Shown here one piece after another: positions 1-12,060 of a stretch of 64,000 nucleotides of DNA; the first letter of the stretch is position 1, and each line of letters opens with the position of its first letter. Location of the stretch: NCBI GenBank assembly GCA_907165065.1, contig OU015528.1, forward strand, positions 47,235,515 to 47,299,514, written 5' to 3'. Under the pieces are notes generated by a model. That model worked only from the letters and a program-made list of their open reading frames with translations. It was not told where the DNA came from and did no database searches. The translations under genes and the position numbers were made by a program. This stretch comes from Caprimulgus europaeus (taxonomy: Eukaryota > Chordata > Aves > Caprimulgiformes > Caprimulgidae).

Positions 1-1950
1 GACAATAAAACAGAATTGCTGTTTTGTTTGTAGTTGGAGGGTAAAAAGTTCTCCCATTATTATGTACGAAAAGTCAAATATTTGACATAATTTACAAAAA
101 AGGAATATCTGAAAAACTCCATTTCAGGAGATCACAAAAAGATTATTTTTTTAGCCTGTCATCTGCTCAGCTGGCAGGTGAGGGATCTGGAAGAGCCGTA
201 TAGCTTCTCTGCAGACCAACCAACTTGCCGTATTTCCATCCACAGTTGCAACAGGCTTGACACACTCCCAGGGGACTTTCAAAAAATGTGGAATCAACAT
301 TTTCCAGCAGAGAATTGTTCCAATTCCAGCCAGGAATACTATAGGTTTAGAAATGTTTCATATACACCAGTACACCGAGTGTATATTCATATGTTATTCA
401 TATTCGATAATCGCCAGATACTGTAAGTGCCTGTCTCCAGAGAAAGGATAAAGTAAAACAGGCCCCATAAAGTGCTGATCACAGTTAAGACGACAAATTA
501 TCAGTATGAGCTTTTGCAAGTGGAACTCATAGATGGACTCTAATTTTCATTATTTCCCTTCATCTCCATTTAAAGGCACTGATTCCCTCCTCATTTTTGG
601 TTAGCAGCATTTAACTGTTGGGACTCTGACCCCACTGCTGACTGCACAGCAGTTTCTGCCATGCCTGTGAAGAGCCTTACGGGGTCCATAAGGATCTGCC
701 AAGGAGCTGGAGACACACACGTTACATCAGCATGCAGAACCCAAGTGTGCCGTCCCTGTACATTTTCTGCCACACAGAAGCATGTGGATATTGCACACAC
801 ATACTGGATTGCAGTCACAACTTCATCTTTTTTTGAAAGCTCTCCTTATCCCCATGAGCTCTCTCCTGTGGGACTCCATGGCTGGGAAAATTAAAATTTT
901 GTTTCCTTCAAATGCTACGTCTCTGTTTTTCCTAGAGGCGGCTACAATTCTTTCTCTGTGATGTGAAATTGCAGCAATAATTATATTTCGTATTTTGTTT
1001 GCTGTAGTTGACTGTTTTGGCAGTCATCCTGTAGCAGTAATCCACACATAAAGAGTCATCTTGCATTTTTCAATCCAATTTAAAGGGAATTGTTTCTCAA
1101 GGAAAGCAAGGGGGTGAAAATGTTCCCCTCTGGCAAAAACTTCAAGTACTTGGGTATTACATGCAAGAATTTTACCTACCTGTCTTATTCATCACTGCAT
1201 TTTACAAGCACTAATTTAAATTCTTCGCACATCTAGAGAGGCCTGAGAGTTTCTTCATGTTGCTTTTCCCTTAGTCCTCCCTCGATTCTCCCAGGCACTA
1301 TGAAAGAGAACTTCAGTTCCCTCTTCCCAGGTGATGCTCAGAGCAACAAGCGCTCTTGTTTTGTTCTGGGGCTATTTGTTTGTCCTAGGCCAGGGAAAAG
1401 AATGCAGTAGAAATTAAGACAGGGATTCAGTAGGAGGCAAAGGAATAATTATTCATTCTTGCCATCAGTTCATTCTCTCAGTTTGATTTACACCAGTTGC
1501 CTCAAAGTTTTCCTTCTAATTATTTTCACTGAAATATCCTGAAGCCTTTAATAGCAGCATTTACATGTATAATGTAGTATTGTTAATGTTAAATAAAGCC
1601 TTTTAAATCCCCTCCATTCTGCTAGTCCTTTCAGAACAAAGTATTTTCACAGTAACCTCTTCCAGACACACACATACCCCACTACTTTTTGAAGTCCAGA
1701 TACTTCTTCCTGTTCCCCATTCATTTTCAACCTTAATATTCTCTAAGTCATGAAGATACAAGAGTACCACAACAATGAAGACACCGGGGCCAGAAACAGT
1801 GAGGGTGGGGGCAAACAAAAAATAAGGTGACTAGAAATTCAGTCTTTAAATCCTGCACATTCCAGCTGCTGAAACTATCTCTGCATTTCAGACAGGGAAA
1901 GCACCTGAAATAACAGCACTACAAGAAAGACAAGTTTCAGGGTACCTCTG
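1..1950. other. Intron sequence, no recognised feature
   Basis: AT-rich unique-looking sequence. Short open frames such as 178-426 and 661-894 have no recognisable similarity, no splice context and ordinary intron composition. Confidence 0.6.
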
Positions 1951-2560
1951 TGTGGTGGGTTGACCCTGCCTGGATGCCAGATGCCCACCGCAGCCCACTC
2001 TACCACTCCCTCAACTGGACAGGAGGGAGAAAATACAATTAAAGGCTCATGGGTTGAGATAAAGACAGAGAGAGATCACTCCCCATTCACCATCACAGGC
2101 AAAAACTGACTTGACTTGGGGAAAATAAATTTAATTTATTACAAATCGAATTAGAGGAGGATAATGAGAAATAAAACTAAATCTTAAAACACCCCCACAC
2201 ACACCTCTCCCTTCTTCCCAGGCTTAACTTTCCTCCTGATTTCCACCTCCTCCCCTGCCAGCAGCACAGGGGGACAGGGAATGGGGGTTGTCGGTTAGTG
2301 ACATGCTGTTTCTGCTGCTCCCTCCTCGTCAGGGGGAGAACTCCTCACACTCTAGCCCCATATCAGCACGGGGTCCCTCTCACGGGAGACAGTCCTCCAG
2401 GCACTTGTCCAGTGTGAGTCCTTCCCATGACCAACAGTTCTTGAACTGCTCTAGCATGGGTCCATTCCATGGGGTGCAGTCCTTCAGGGACAGACCGCTC
2501 CAGCGCGGGTCCCCCACGGGGTCACAAGTCCTTCCAGCAAACCTGCTCCAGCAAAGGGTC
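1951..2560 (-). mobile_element. Endogenous retrovirus LTR fragment A (bird type), sense on minus strand
   Basis: The left edge is the LTR 3' end: read on the minus strand it finishes ...AACCCACCACA, with the terminal CA of a TG...CA LTR. A polyadenylation signal AATAAA (complement at 2135-2140) and a C-rich tract near 2190 follow in the expected order. The rest (2320-2560) consists of degenerate repeats of a CTCCAGYRYGGGTCC-like unit. The 5' side of the LTR is missing beyond about 2560 and no internal retroviral gene is attached, so this is a truncated solo LTR. The family is one I recognise from bird genomes; the exact name is not assigned. Its sense direction is the same as GRIN2B transcription. 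Confidence 0.7.
2135..2140 (-). terminator. LTR polyadenylation signal AATAAA
   Basis: The hexamer AATAAA on the minus strand lies inside LTR fragment A, about 185 bp from the LTR 3' end. It faces the same way as GRIN2B, so it could in principle terminate transcripts in the intron. Whether it is used cannot be told from sequence. Confidence 0.35.
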
Positions 2561-2739
2561 AAAAACCTCTAGACCAATGCCAATATAAACTGAAATCACA
2601 GGGGAAAAAAGGGTCACAAAGTTTCTGTATCATAACGGCAATGATAGAAAGTTTTTGCACCTCAGACCCACATTTCACTTCTGAGGCATCTTAATGCCAC
2701 TTCATGGCAACACAGAAACACTGGCAGGACAGGGCCTTG

Positions 2740-2950
2740 AAGGATCCCCTCACAATCAGACCATCACCAACACTAGATCTGATCCGCTGTGGCTGACCTT
2801 GGGGCGCTTGTTCCAATGCTGCACTACCTTCCTACTGAAAAAAAAATTCCTGATGTCCAAGGAGCTACCATGGCCTCTCATTACAATGTCTGAAGCTACC
2901 AAGAACAGTTTTGCTCCATCATCTTTGTAACTGCTCTTCAAGCAGTGATG
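2740..2950 (-). mobile_element. Old CR1 LINE fragment, 3' coding end
   Basis: The minus-strand frame reads ...DGAKLFLVASDIVMRGHG... then LDIRNFFFSRKVVQHWNKRP, the degraded counterpart of the CR1 ORF2 C-terminus (RLFS..SD...G followed by L.IRK.FFT.RV..HWNRLP). It is heavily diverged and truncated at both ends, with a short deletion between the two blocks. Confidence 0.55.
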
Positions 2951-5900
2951 GGCACCTACACATCTTACCCACATCTCAGAGGGCAGAGCCAGAAACAGTT
3001 CTTCGGGACAGCACAGGGCATGTTGTATCTGTACCAGGGTCAGCTCAGTTAGACACTGCAAGTAATACCCATTTGGTCTACAGATCTTTCTTGTTTCCAC
3101 TGGAGAGTCTCTGTTGAACTCCTTCCCCAAAGGGAAGTAGAAGAGGCAAAAAAGGTATGAGGATGGATGACACAACTGAAAAGGTCTTCCCGAAAATCAA
3201 CTAAATAAATTACAATTCTTCTGCAAAAAAGTGACAGTTAGGGGAGAACATTGTAAGGACTTCTAAGATCAGCAGCGAGATAGAGAAGGTGAAAAGGGAA
3301 CAACTGTTAGCTACTTTTTTTCCAATAAAAAGAAAGACAGTATCAAATGAGAATGCCAAGTGGCAAGTTTCCAACAAAGAACAACTACTTCACCCCATGG
3401 GCAGTTAAGTGAAACTCCTTGTCTCTTGGACATTAAAAATGTGCATGGGTTTGGTTCGCAAATGCCAAGAATTTGTATGTAGTTAAGTGTCTGGCAAAAA
3501 AACCCAACCCATTCAGCGCTACTGTATACAAAGATACACTGACTAGCTTAGAAAGTCCCAAGCTATAACTCACAGGATGCTTGGAGAATATTCTGAGAAA
3601 ATATCACTAATTGATCCTCTATCAGTTTTTGTTGGATGTAGAATACTGGGCTAAATCAGCTTTCGATCTAAATCAGTTTATAGAGGTTTCTAAATTGACA
3701 TTTAGTGAACAACTTTAAGTCTACTGGGACAGTAGAGCAAAGTCCCTAGGGTCAAACCAATTTACAGGTCCACTCACCTCTTTTTATTTAAATGTTGCAT
3801 CGTTAAACAGAGTCAAGACTTTTGGCTTCCTAGAGAAAAGGTGTGTGTCTGATCACCCCATCAGGCCAGCAGGACATTACCGCTGTCCCATGGCAGTCAA
3901 AGGTGCAGAGCACCTGGGACTGAGCCCAAGGAATTCAGCCATGGCACATCACTCTGCTATGCTCTTCACTTCACAGCCAGCTGCCCCCAGCTCTAGAGCA
4001 TCTTTTATGAAAAACAGCAATGCTTTACCATGGCCAGTATGGAACAGGCTTTGAGTCCAATCATCTTCTCAACCAAAATTTACACTTTAATCTCCTCTCC
4101 AAACATTCACAATCCATTATTTTTGCTCTCCACTATACATTAAATTCCCAAAATACACCACAAGTTTAAAAACTGGCCCATTTGGCCAGGGGAAGAATGA
4201 GCAAGGAAACCTCATCACCTCACCTTTTCACTTCTGCCCTGCTGGTTAGAAAACACTGGACTGTACTGCTCTGCCACGCATCACCTCACACTGTTGCGAC
4301 AACACTCCTCTGGGACAGCAGATTTGCTCCTAGCCCCTAACAATACTCAGCCACCCGAACCTGCCTACTACAGGCATGCCTCCATTTTTGTGAATGTCTA
4401 CTGCTGCCTGTGCCAGCTCCTTTCTCTTTCACTCCCTTGGCTCAGAGGCATAGCCCAGGGAAGACAGTTTGGCTGGGGCATCCCTGTGTCAGTCTAATCC
4501 CAGCTGCCACAGGGGCCCTGGGAGTCTGTCAGCAGCCAGAATGAACTGAGGTGGGTCTGACTCACGCCAAATCCCAAGCCAGCAAGGGGAATATACAGGT
4601 GCAAAAGTGATGTAAAGCCACTTGTCTGCTTCAGCGCACTGACACGTACCAGGCTCAGCGTATCCAGGGGACAAGGCCCAGCAGCACAATGCCCTGAAGA
4701 GACAGATGATTCCCATGGTTTCACTGCAGGTGCCTGCCCCATAGAGGATGTGACCTTGGGGAGCCGAGGCTGTCTGACAGATTTATGCTTGCCAGCACAT
4801 TTATGTTCACCCCAGGTTTATTCCACTAGCTTTTCTAGTCCTGAGATACATTTTAATATAAGCAGCTCTCACCCAGCTCCAGACAGCCTTAGCAGCACCC
4901 AGGCAGACATGAGGCAATGATATACAGAGCAGAGAATAAGCACACCACAGTCACACACTGCTGCCCTCTGCTCCTACCCCTCCTCATCCTGATCCTGTGG
5001 CAGGTTCGTTGAGGAGCAGAAAGCTGGTCCTCACAGAGCCGGCACACGCCAAGCCGGCACGGGCTTGAGAGGAATTAATTCAGACGGGCAAAGTCTGATC
5101 CCTTTCAGGGAGCGTGCGAGAGAGGAGGCAGCATTCAGCACTTCAGACATCAAGGGAGAGTAAGAGAAAGAGAGATGAGAGAAAGCCTCGTGTAGAAAAG
5201 GCAGCAGGAAAAATGTCCTAATTTGGAGAGACAGGCCTCATTGCCATGGCAACCCAGAATCGCCCCAGAGCGGCCAGATCCGACTTTGTATGTGGTGTTA
5301 AACGATTCAACCATTAAGGGAAAATACTAAGGGGGAAAAAATAATGGGGCTGTGGAAGGGAACGTATTTGGCACCAAAGAATTTTCCTCTGGGGGCACTC
5401 AATTGAAGTGAACCTTTTGAGTCTTAAGTTGTATTCCCACCCCTCCCCATCATATTTAGGTGCAGACACATTTTTGTGCTTTTCCTTCATTTCTGGAGAT
5501 TGAGTCACTCCTTCCTCACTGCACTGCCTTCCCTCTCCAGCCTGGGGATCACAAGCAGTGGAGCCAGATCTTGGGCAACAGGGGGAGAAAGAGCAACTGG
5601 AGCCCCCGTTCCTTTCTTTAAAGCCCCCTACAAAGACCTCCCAGAACAAGGCAGAAACTGGTAATGCATGGCAAACCATATGGGGACAGTGCAGGGTGGC
5701 AGCACATGTCACCAAGGAGGTGTCAACAAGATACAGGGTGACAGTAGCCACTAGCAGTTTCAGCCTCTGGTCCATGGCCCTGAGAATGCAGGATGTCTGC
5801 AAGAGAGCCGAAGGCTGCTGGGCAGATCTGGCCATGGGGTAAGCGAGAGAAGCAGTGGGAGAAATACGCTCACTAGAAGTCACACAATGCACGTATTGCT

Positions 5901-8400
5901 GGCTGAGAGAGGAAGATGCATCCCTGAAGACATTAATTATCTGATCTCACCCCGAGACTTTTCTGCCTGCTTTAGTCTATGAATTACTCTGAACATCACG
6001 TCAAACCTCGTCTTCCCACACCCTCACCTCCTTCCACCCTCACTCTTGGCATACCCTAAGCCCCCCTCTGCACTGCTGCCTCTGTCAAACACCCCCATTC
6101 AGCAGGTCTCCTCATTCTTTACTTACCCTGGCACAGTTCTGCCACCCTTTTTCACCTTCCACAAGAAGTTCCACCCATTCTGCAGGGATTACCTGCAGGG
6201 TGCCAGCACATGGCGATGGGCCAGTATGAAGAATAATAAGGCCAGGTGAGTAGTAAGGAAGGAATATCAGAATATGACTTTATCCTCTGGAGGTTCCCTC
6301 CTTGTAACTGAAGGAACAAAACCCAGGAGATGAGTTCCCAGAGGACCATCCTCTACAGATTCCTAAGTGCAAAGAGGTAAATTGATTGTCACAACAAGAT
6401 CCTTGTCACCTCGTGTCTAACCTAGTCATGTTATCTCATTTCCCTATCCAGTTTATTCATCAAACAGCAGCAAAACATTTGGCCAAAAGGATTCCTTGAT
6501 AGCAGGGATGCATGCAGCATGGAGAAGGAGAGAACATGATTCTGCACAAGGTGTGGTTACACAGCCACATATCTTCCACATGCTGTTACCCACTCCCATA
6601 CAAAACCACTTCTCACTGGCCAGAAAAAAATAAACATTCCAAGTAATAATTTTTTTTTCCTAGTATTGCTGTCTAGTCTCAACAAAGATGGAGGGAAATG
6701 TAAAAACCAAACTCACTCTTCTACTGCCAAAGAAAAAAGCCATCAGTGTAGGATTCGAGAGATTTGTGTATTTTATAGCAGCAGCACAACAGGAGCTGCT
6801 GGCTGGTTACTGGCACTCTGGAAGCACTAAATGCTTCCCAACATTGTATATTGAGTATTATCACAAGCACATCTCAAGACACAGCAACACACTGCTGGAC
6901 CAGTACAGTGACCAGTGAGTGACACTGTTGGACAGAAATGTGGCCTCAAACACAGCAGGAGACAAATACCACTTACAACCTCCATTTCTCCTCCTGGTGG
7001 TCAGTATCACAGCATGCTTTTGCCAGCCTGTTTTGCCTCTAGTGAGAAAACTGCGAGCCACAGCTTCAGTTTATAACAATTAAGCAGATAAAACTTAACA
7101 TCCACATGTGCACATAAAATCTTCCCAGGGAGCTCAGGCAAGGGCAGGGGGATCAGACAGAGAGAACGGCTGTGACAAGCCGCGGTGAAGATGAGCCCTC
7201 TGGCCTCACGCCGGGACATGAAGACAGCGAAGGTTAACAGCATTATGGTTCATTGGGGGAGAACAGACCATGGGCACAAGGAACGGTGCAGCCCAGTGAG
7301 GTCTCCAGCCATTCCCTAAATGAAGCTGTTCCACCATCTGCAGGCAAGCACACTCTGGCATTAAACATTTTGCATGAAGGCCTAATTAATGGAGCACAAA
7401 GTGACTTATTAAATCTAAATTAAGGAACTAACTGACTAGCAAAAAAATTATATCTCTAGCCAGGTAATGGCTGTATCAAACATTTGGATGTGCAAAGCCC
7501 AGCAAAACTCACCTGGTAGATTCTAAATAAGCAGAAGTTTTCCAAAAGATAATCAGAGACTATTAAAACAAGAGAGGAGACCACATGAGTTTGTGGAGTC
7601 TGTCAGATGACCAAAACCAGCAGAAAGAGAAGGCTGCCTGGTTCATCCTCTGACCATTTCCTTCCTATCTTCTTCCACCTCAGCAGTGCTGTCTCCTCCT
7701 GCAGGCATGCACATACTCCAAAATTTTGTCAGTCCCATTAGAAATTATTTTGGTGTCCAGACTGCAACTGCAGGAGATTAGCCCATAGAGCCAAGGAGGA
7801 CTCTGCTCAGAGACATGTCCCAAGTTTGCTGTGCACCTCCCTGCCTCACGTTTCATCTCACTATGTACGCCTTTCAGACCTTCTCATCTTTCCCCCTCCC
7901 AAGGGTTCAGCCCTTTAAGCATAACCCCTCCTCTAGATCAAGGGATGCATATTGCCTTATTCTTACCTTCAGGTTGGCTCCTCCTTAGCCCACTCAAGGC
8001 ACCCACTGGTTAGAGCATGCCCTGATCACCGTCAGTGCCACTTGAGGAACCCAAACCACCACAGTTCACTGTAGCTTTGCCACAAGGCTAAGAATAAGGC
8101 TAGACATTTCTGTCTAGCCCAAAGGCAGAAAAAAGGAAGGCAGGAAACAGATATCTACCTATCAGTCATGAAGAAAACTGAGGTGCAATTCACACTTTAA
8201 GTACAATTTTTAAGTCTCTACATTGAAAATACAGTTAAAGGTATGTGCCCTTCTCTTCCACAGAGGATACTAATGAAATAATCCAATTACTGCTGCTGTC
8301 ATCAGGCTGATTGCTTTTCTCAAGAGATCTGGTTTGGGATAGAAATACTAAAATCTCCAAGCCTCACGCCATGTTCTCCTTCAAAAGGTAACTGATAGAA
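2951..8400. other. Intron sequence, no recognised gene
   Basis: Several chance frames, the largest being 5314-5892 minus with 192 codons, show no domain, no codon-use signal and no splice context. A TA-rich stretch with TAATTA-type homeodomain core sites near 7380-7445 has the look of conserved noncoding sequence, but that is an impression only. Confidence 0.5.
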
Positions 8401-8404
8401 GCAC

Positions 8405-8810
8405 ATGACACTGAGCCTGTTCACGACTATGTCTCATTTGCTGCTGCAATCCAAGCCATGGCGGTGCAGTATCGTGAGTCACAGGGCGCACACATGTGCA
8501 CTGAGCATAAGTGTGAAGCGAACGTCCAGTGGCGCTCACATTACACACTCATCTATGCGAATGACGGAGCAGGACTGTGCTGGGGTGAATCAGAGTGAGT
8601 CACCGTGGGAGCACGTGGCAGGGAGGGCGAGCACGCCGCAAGCGTGTTTGGAAGACGCTGTGCATGGGTCACTTGTGCAGAAATCACAACTCCCGAGACA
8701 CTCCAACGCAGGGCTTTGCCTACCTTCTGTGTGCATTTTTAGCTTGTTTTCCTTAGGAAACGAGGCTCTTGCAAACCTGGTGTGTCTGTGCATATGTGAG
8801 TCAGGCTTCC
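8405..8810. promoter_or_regulatory. CpG-bearing intronic stretch with three AP-1 heptamers
   Basis: Exact TGAGTCA heptamers occur at 8475-8481, 8596-8602 and 8797-8803, all in the same orientation, within about 330 bp. The interval 8420-8710 also holds clearly more CpG dinucleotides than the flanking intron. AP-1 (Fos/Jun) binds TGAGTCA and marks activity-dependent enhancers in neurons, so an intronic enhancer of GRIN2B is a reasonable guess. The 185-codon frame 8405-8962 across it has no recognisable similarity. Confidence 0.3.
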
Positions 8811-10920
8811 CAGTAACTCTTGAACCTGCTGGCCAATTTCCACCTGATTTGACAAAGGGGCAGAGGTCTCAAGAATTAAATTCTTGTAGTGCTGTACAAA
8901 ATACAGCCTGCAACTGCATACCATACCAAAATCTTTGTCTGGCTCCACAGCAGTGTGTGTGATTCACTCACCCACAGTCAAAGGCTCACTGGGCAAATAA
9001 AACTTCACCCTGACCTGGCAGCATGCCTAGAGTGGGAAGCCCCTATACACATAGCCCCTGGGACACTACAGTACATCTCTCTCTTGCCCAGGCAGCAGGT
9101 GTAAAAGAAACAGCAGAAACTAGAAGAAAAGCAATAGGAAACCTGGGGGAAATGGGATTATTGTAGGGAGAAGGTACACCCAGCTCCTGAAAAATTGAAG
9201 CTGCTATGGGCACACCTGCTTGATTGGACTAGACATCTAGTTGAAGTAGGTTGGCAGGTGGAGAAATCAGATCCTTTTAATGCCCCTGGTCCTCACCATT
9301 GGAGGAAGGATGAGTTCAGCTCTTCTGAAATCTCTTCACTCAGCTCAGGTTCTCTCCTCTGTGGACTCTCTAGTGTCTACTAAGGGCTGCGCTCAGATTA
9401 CTGTCTTAGTATATAATTCACTTAAAGAGTCAATTAACCATGAGATGTGAATCCTCTGAAAACAGGATTCATTCATTTGGGAGCTGACAAAATTACTTGT
9501 TCCATCACCCTTCCATTCACTGTGTCTTCTCAACAAGCTGTTCCAATGTCAGGTCATAAAATTCACTTTCAAGTGTGCCAGATGGGGCAGGGAAGAAAAG
9601 CCTCAAGTGTGGATTGCAAAAATGATGAGGGACTCTGGGTGTCCATTCAGAGATACAATACGAAAGGCCCAACTTTTAGAAGGTGGAGATGCCCAGCATT
9701 TTTTCAAATTTGGACTGTCTTAACCTGTCTCATGTTAGATGTCGGGAAAAAAGGTACCTATAATCACTGTTCATACTCAGAACACTTTAGCCTACTTCTT
9801 TGATTGCCACTGCTTCCTGGGAGGTGGGCAGAGCCCACCCAGATACCAGGTGTTCTGCGCCTGTCAGTTTGGCAGCTTTTTCCATGTGAAAAAGGCGCTC
9901 CACTCCACCAGCCCCAATGCCACCTGTTCCCAGCCCTCCTGCCGCCCACCCAGCCCTGCCACGCCGAGGAACAGGCTGAGCCTGGCCCACAGCCCAGGCC
10001 GTGGAGGAGCCCAGATGGAGCCAGGCAACTTGGAGACGTGGAAGGCAGGCAATTCTGAGACATGCTCTCTCTGTACACCATTATCTGACAAATGCACCGT
10101 TATACCCTCTCTATTGACCCCCTCCTTTTTACCTACAGTACCTTCAGAAGAGGATTGTCTTTCTTAAGTTTCTCCTGAGTTCACTAAGTGGGTTCTGGGT
10201 GGTTTTTTTTTACTGTCTCTAGTAGATAACTAAAAGGTATTGGTAACCATTGTCTCAGTGTGTCGCCTGAAGGAAAGCACATACTCTCCTCTCAGCCTCC
10301 TTCTGTACTGCAACAGCAATGGGAGATTCTTTGCTCCACACAGGCCTTTTGAACTGGAAGTGATGGAAACGCTGTCTTTCCAATGGAGTCTCAGCAAGAG
10401 GTGGCCATCAGCTTCAGAGGGAAACCTCATTTATTTCAAGAGGGTCACATCTACATATGACCTATTGCAAGGAAGAACAATTTTGGCAATACTAATTTTA
10501 TCTCACACTCAGCCCCATGCAGGGTCTGTAAACCCTGTGATTTGGTATGCTTAAATAGAAGACAATAAACCCTCCCAGATCTCTGACCTTTGCTAAATGT
10601 GAAGAGCTGGTTAATGCAATACATTCAACATTGAAACTTCAGCTTAACCAGGCTTGTGTTGGAGGGAGCCCCCATCAGCCGGGAGCCACAAACCCTCACC
10701 ACATACCACATCCTCATGGACAGCTTTGCCCACCTGAGGTGGCACCACACATTACCCCCTGGCCAGGTCCCCACAGGTTCAGCAGCCTCGTCCCTTAGTC
10801 CAAGGGGAGTAACCAGCAACGCACAAGGCTGTCACAAACTTTTCCCTAGGCTTTGCCTCCCCTTACCTACTCATCCATGACATGGTATAGAGAATACTAG
10901 ACTGTGTTTGGCTCCAGTGA
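8811..10920. other. Intron sequence, no recognised feature
   Basis: Overlapping chance frames on both strands around 9740-10170 coincide with a locally GC-rich stretch and show no family signature. Confidence 0.5.
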
Positions 10921-10924
10921 AAGG

Positions 10925-10949
10925 ATCACCAGCTTGTCAAGCTGGTGAT
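10925..10949. repeat. Perfect 25-nt palindrome (12-bp arms, single centre base)
   Basis: ATCACCAGCTTG, a central T, then the exact reverse complement CAAGCTGGTGAT. It lies about 60-80 bp left of a TATA-like box and 250 bp left of a CpG island. It could be a hairpin-forming site or a dimeric factor-binding site; no family is assigned. Confidence 0.8.
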
Positions 10950-11006
10950 GTGGAGAACAGTATTAACTGAGTAATTAAATCATTTCTGTAATTACTCTCA
11001 CACAGC

Positions 11007-11080
11007 TATAAATAATGTAAGCCTACACGTTCTCTCTGGAAGCCACAATAGCGAGAGAAGAGAGGGTGAGGGATGCAAAT
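11007..11080 (+). promoter_or_regulatory. TATA-like box and octamer at the edge of the intragenic CpG island
   Basis: TATAAATA occurs at 11007-11014 and a perfect octamer ATGCAAAT (POU factor site) at 11073-11080, both on the plus strand, followed by a CpG island from about 11170. The order would suit a plus-strand promoter with a start near 11040, but AT-rich introns produce such motifs by chance. No matching transcript can be inferred. Confidence 0.25.
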
Positions 11081-11087
11081 GAAAAAG

Positions 11088-11165
11088 GAAAAATAATAAT
11101 AATAAAAACACTTAACATTTATACCGCACTCGGCGTTTTCACAGCACAGTGCAAACAATAATTAA
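11088..11165 (-). repeat. Fossil MIR/L2-type SINE tail, antisense
   Basis: Reading the plus strand, an AATAATAATAATAA run is followed by CACTTAACATTTATACCGC and then GTGCAAACAATAATTAA. This is the order of a reverse-complemented MIR-like 3' end: simple ATT tail, ATTTATT..GCRC core, then TTTACAAACATTAAYTAATTAA. It directly abuts the CpG island on its right. Confidence 0.45.
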
Positions 11166-11169
11166 GAAA

Positions 11170-12060
11170 TGGGTAGAGTGACAGACAGGAGAGGGGGAGA
11201 GGAAGGGAAGCGGGAGAGGCGAGAGGCGGGGCGGGGACAGGCGTGGAGCAGGGTCTGAGAGCCCGGGAGGCTGCAGCCCGCCGGACGTGCATCCCCCCGC
11301 GGGCAGGACCTGGGCGGTGGCTCCCCAGCCAGCACCTCCGCGCTGCCGCAGCCAGCCGGGGACAGGGAAGAGGGGAGCCAGCGGCAAAGCGAGGGGCCGG
11401 GCAGGAGCGGGGCAGAGCAGGGCCCGCAGGCGGAGGGGCCGGCGGCTCCGTCACCGGACTCCCTCCCGACGGCTTCTGTCCCTCCTCTGCTCCGAGCCGG
11501 GCAGCCGGCGGCGGCTGCGGGGAGCTCGCCCCCTCCTCCGAGAGCCTTTCCCTCGGCACAGGCCAGGCTGGCTACGGCGGGGCAGGAGCGAGCCAGCCCC
11601 CGGCTCTCCCTGGGAGAGCCGCTGGCCCTTCCCCAGGGGGGAACGCTGATGCCAGCGTCCCCGACCGTCCCCCCGTAGCCATTTCCGACTCCCTTTGCGC
11701 TCAGAGCAGAGCAGAGAGAACATTTCTGTCCTGTTTGCTCAGCGGTTCTGCTGGCCCCGGCTCCCCCGTTCACGCTCCCGCGGCAAGCCAGGCAGCGTCA
11801 CCTGGACAGGCAGGTCTCCTCTCCCTCTCCGCCTTTTCCTATTCCCCATCTCCTGCTTCCCACCGTTTTCCAGCCCCCCTCGCGTCTCTTTCAAGGTCTC
11901 TTCCAGATGCTCCTCCTCCGCATCCTCCACACCCGCCCACCCCACTCACGCTCCAGCCCAGATCCCCGGCTGCAGTGCATTTCTCCCGGCTGGATCCGGC
12001 TGGATCCCACTGGGACTCCATAGAAGAGCCCTTGCCCCAGCATGGCCTGTGCAGCCCCCA
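11170..12060. promoter_or_regulatory. Intragenic CpG island, about 0.9 kb
   Basis: An abrupt shift from AT-rich intron to GC-rich, CpG-dense DNA, densest between 11210 and 11700. A tandem GC box, GGCGGGGCGGGG, lies near 11225. The island sits in the intron about 9.5-10.3 kb downstream of the GRIN2B ATG exon, so it is not the main promoter. It could be an alternative promoter, a polycomb- or enhancer-associated orphan island, or the start of a noncoding RNA on either strand. Long frames across it (for example 11243-12079 plus, 11162-11773 minus) are rich in Pro, Ala, Gly, Ser and Arg, as expected of non-coding GC-rich DNA, and overlap in many frames at once. Confidence 0.7.

Noticed and set aside
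5314..5892. 192-codon minus-strand open frame
   Set aside because: No signature, no splice sites in frame, ordinary intron composition; a plus-strand frame overlaps it.
8405..8962. 185-codon plus-strand open frame
   Set aside because: Cysteine- and serine-rich random-looking sequence with no similarity. The stretch is better explained as CpG-bearing regulatory DNA.
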